Shown one piece after another: positions 63,080 through 64,000 of a DNA stretch of 64,000 nt. Each line of letters begins with the position of its first letter. The stretch's first letter is position 1. Source of the stretch: Sphaerisporangium rufum (GTDB taxonomy: Bacteria; Actinomycetota; Actinomycetes; Streptosporangiales; Streptosporangiaceae); contig NZ_BOOU01000054.1 in assembly GCF_016863395.1 (NCBI RefSeq), positions 1 through 64,000 on the forward strand, read 5' to 3'. Position numbers and translations under genes: made by a program. Below the pieces are notes generated by a model. The model was not told where the DNA came from and did not search any database. It saw only the letters and a program-made list of their open reading frames with translations.

Positions 63080-64000
63080 TCAGCCCGCCTCGTCCTTGAG
63101 CATGCTGAACAGCACCGCGTCGGAGAACCCGCCGGGGACGGGCAGCGCGCGGCGCAGCACCCCCTCCTCGGTGAAGCCCGCCCGGCGGGCGACCCCCTGG
63201 CTGGCCGTGTTGCCCACCGCCGCCAGCAGGGTGACCCGGTGGAAGCCGCGCATCATGAGGAACGTGGTGACCGCCCGGGTCGCCTCGGTGGCGAAGCCGC
63301 GCCGGCGGGCCCAGGCGGCCATCCAATAGCCGAGCTCGACGTCGCCGCGCTCCCAGTCGGCCCGCTGCACGCCGATCGAGCCGGCCAGCCGGCCGTCCTC
63401 CTTGGCCTCGATGGCGAACTGCAGCCCGCTGACCGGGTCGACGTGGGCGTATCTGGTGCACCAGTCGTAGGAGCGCTGCCGGTCGTACCCCTCGGCCCAG
63501 GGCATCCAGCGGTGGATCTCCGCGTCCCCCTCGACGGCGGCCAGCGCGTCGTCGGTGTCGGCGGCGTCGAACGGACGCAGCAGCAGGCGCTCGCTCTCCA
63601 GGCGGACCCCGGTGCCGAATCCGCGGGCGTGCACGGTGGGCGGGCCCGCGTCCAGGTCGGCGGCCAGCAGCCCGAAGATGACCAGGTCGTGCGGGCCGTC
63701 GTGCTCGAAGCCGCCGCCGCGCAGCACCCCTTCCCGGGTGAAGCCGGCCTTCTCCGCCACCCGCAGCGACGCGGTGTTGTCCAGGTTGGCGCGCAGTTCG
63801 ATCCGCCGCAGGCCGCCTTCGGTGAGCGCCCATTCGGCGAGCCCGGTGACCGCCTCGGGCGCGAGGCCGCGGCCACGGTGCGCGGGGTGGACGCCGTAGC
63901 CGACCTCGCTGGTGCCCGCCCCCCACACGGTGCGGAACAGGCTGAGGGCGCCGACGATCGTGCCGCCCTCCTCCATCGCCAGGTTGACGCCCTGGCCGGA
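63080..64000 (-). CDS. Tandem GNAT acetyltransferase, partial
   Basis: At least 306 residues; the frame is open through the right edge, so the N-terminus is missing. Two GNAT domains follow one another: the first has YGVHPAHRGRGLAPEAVTGL and ANLDNTASLRVAEKAGFTRE, the second LESERLLLRPFDAADTDDAL, GYWMAAWARRRGFATEATRA and NTASQGVARRAGFTEEGVLR. Both acetyl-CoA loops appear intact. It resembles RimJ/RimL-type N-terminal acetyltransferases. Substrate unknown. Confidence 0.88.
   Translation of the reverse strand, partial: SGQGVNLAMEEGGTIVGALSLFRTVWGAGTSEVGYGVHPAHRGRGLAPEAVTGLAEWALTEGGLRRIELRANLDNTASLRVAEKAGFTREGVLRGGGFEHDGPHDLVIFGLLAADLDAGPPTVHARGFGTGVRLESERLLLRPFDAADTDDALAAVEGDAEIHRWMPWAEGYDRQRSYDWCTRYAHVDPVSGLQFAIEAKEDGRLAGSIGVQRADWERGDVELGYWMAAWARRRGFATEATRAVTTFLMMRGFHRVTLLAAVGNTASQGVARRAGFTEEGVLRRALPVPGGFSDAVLFSMLKDEAG

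Overview
The window is a chromosomal stretch of a high-GC Gram-positive actinobacterium, probably a filamentous or spore-forming member of the Streptosporangiales/Streptomycetales type. The pointers are GC-rich third codon positions throughout, many GTG starts, several apparently leaderless or weakly led genes, an actinobacterial bL37 ribosomal protein, a paired ClpP1/ClpP2, an XRE-DUF5753 regulator divergent from an RsbW-like ATPase, a SpoIIE-type phosphatase, a mycothiol-type DsbA oxidoreductase, and paired dynamin-like GTPases. No insertion sequence, integrase, phage gene or CRISPR array was seen. The genus assignment is inference.

Layout. 1-9.3 kb: minus-strand housekeeping block (valS; clpX, clpP2, clpP1; a Na+/H+ antiporter; tig). 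9.3-12.8 kb: XRE-DUF5753 regulator and ATPase with an iterated sequence in their shared promoter, tRNA-Pro(TGG), tRNA-Gly(TCC), a flavin disulfide reductase and the 25-residue bL37. 13-16 kb: deoR-galT, then a cyclic-di-AMP (ydaO-type) riboswitch leading a secreted M15-like peptidoglycan hydrolase that seems to start with CTG. 16-22.7 kb: YjbR protein, site-2 protease, a degenerate response regulator, a SpoIIE phosphatase, Eis-like acetyltransferase, rpiB and def. 22.7-31.6 kb: aldehyde dehydrogenase, DsbA-like protein, pepN, and a lemA-DUF2207-unknown operon. 31.6-41.7 kb: amidase, NERD protein, ilvD, HTH-less WYL protein, FmdB zinc ribbon, HNH nuclease, prolyl oligopeptidase, purU and two small unknowns.

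41.2-46.5 kb is the most accessory-looking part: a TPR protein with a degenerate ATPase-like N-terminus, preceded by a 24-residue basic peptide gene with its own promoter and Shine-Dalgarno sequence, then a GNAT and a large XRE regulator overlapping by 4 bases, and a divergent 89-residue protein. 47-54.4 kb: mscS, truncated haemoglobin, a GH13 glucosidase, ettA, a membrane diguanylate cyclase, a 16-base minisatellite and an SSB paralogue. 54.5-64 kb: two dynamin-like GTPases translationally coupled to cysG, then cobT and cbiX (corrinoid synthesis), and a partial tandem GNAT.

Functional links. ClpXP and trigger factor form a proteostasis group with a candidate ClgR site. Two second-messenger inputs are visible (c-di-AMP riboswitch, diguanylate cyclase). 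cysG, cobT and cbiX belong to the cobalamin/sirohaem pathway. All gene calls come from reading the sequence and recalled family knowledge; no database search was run.
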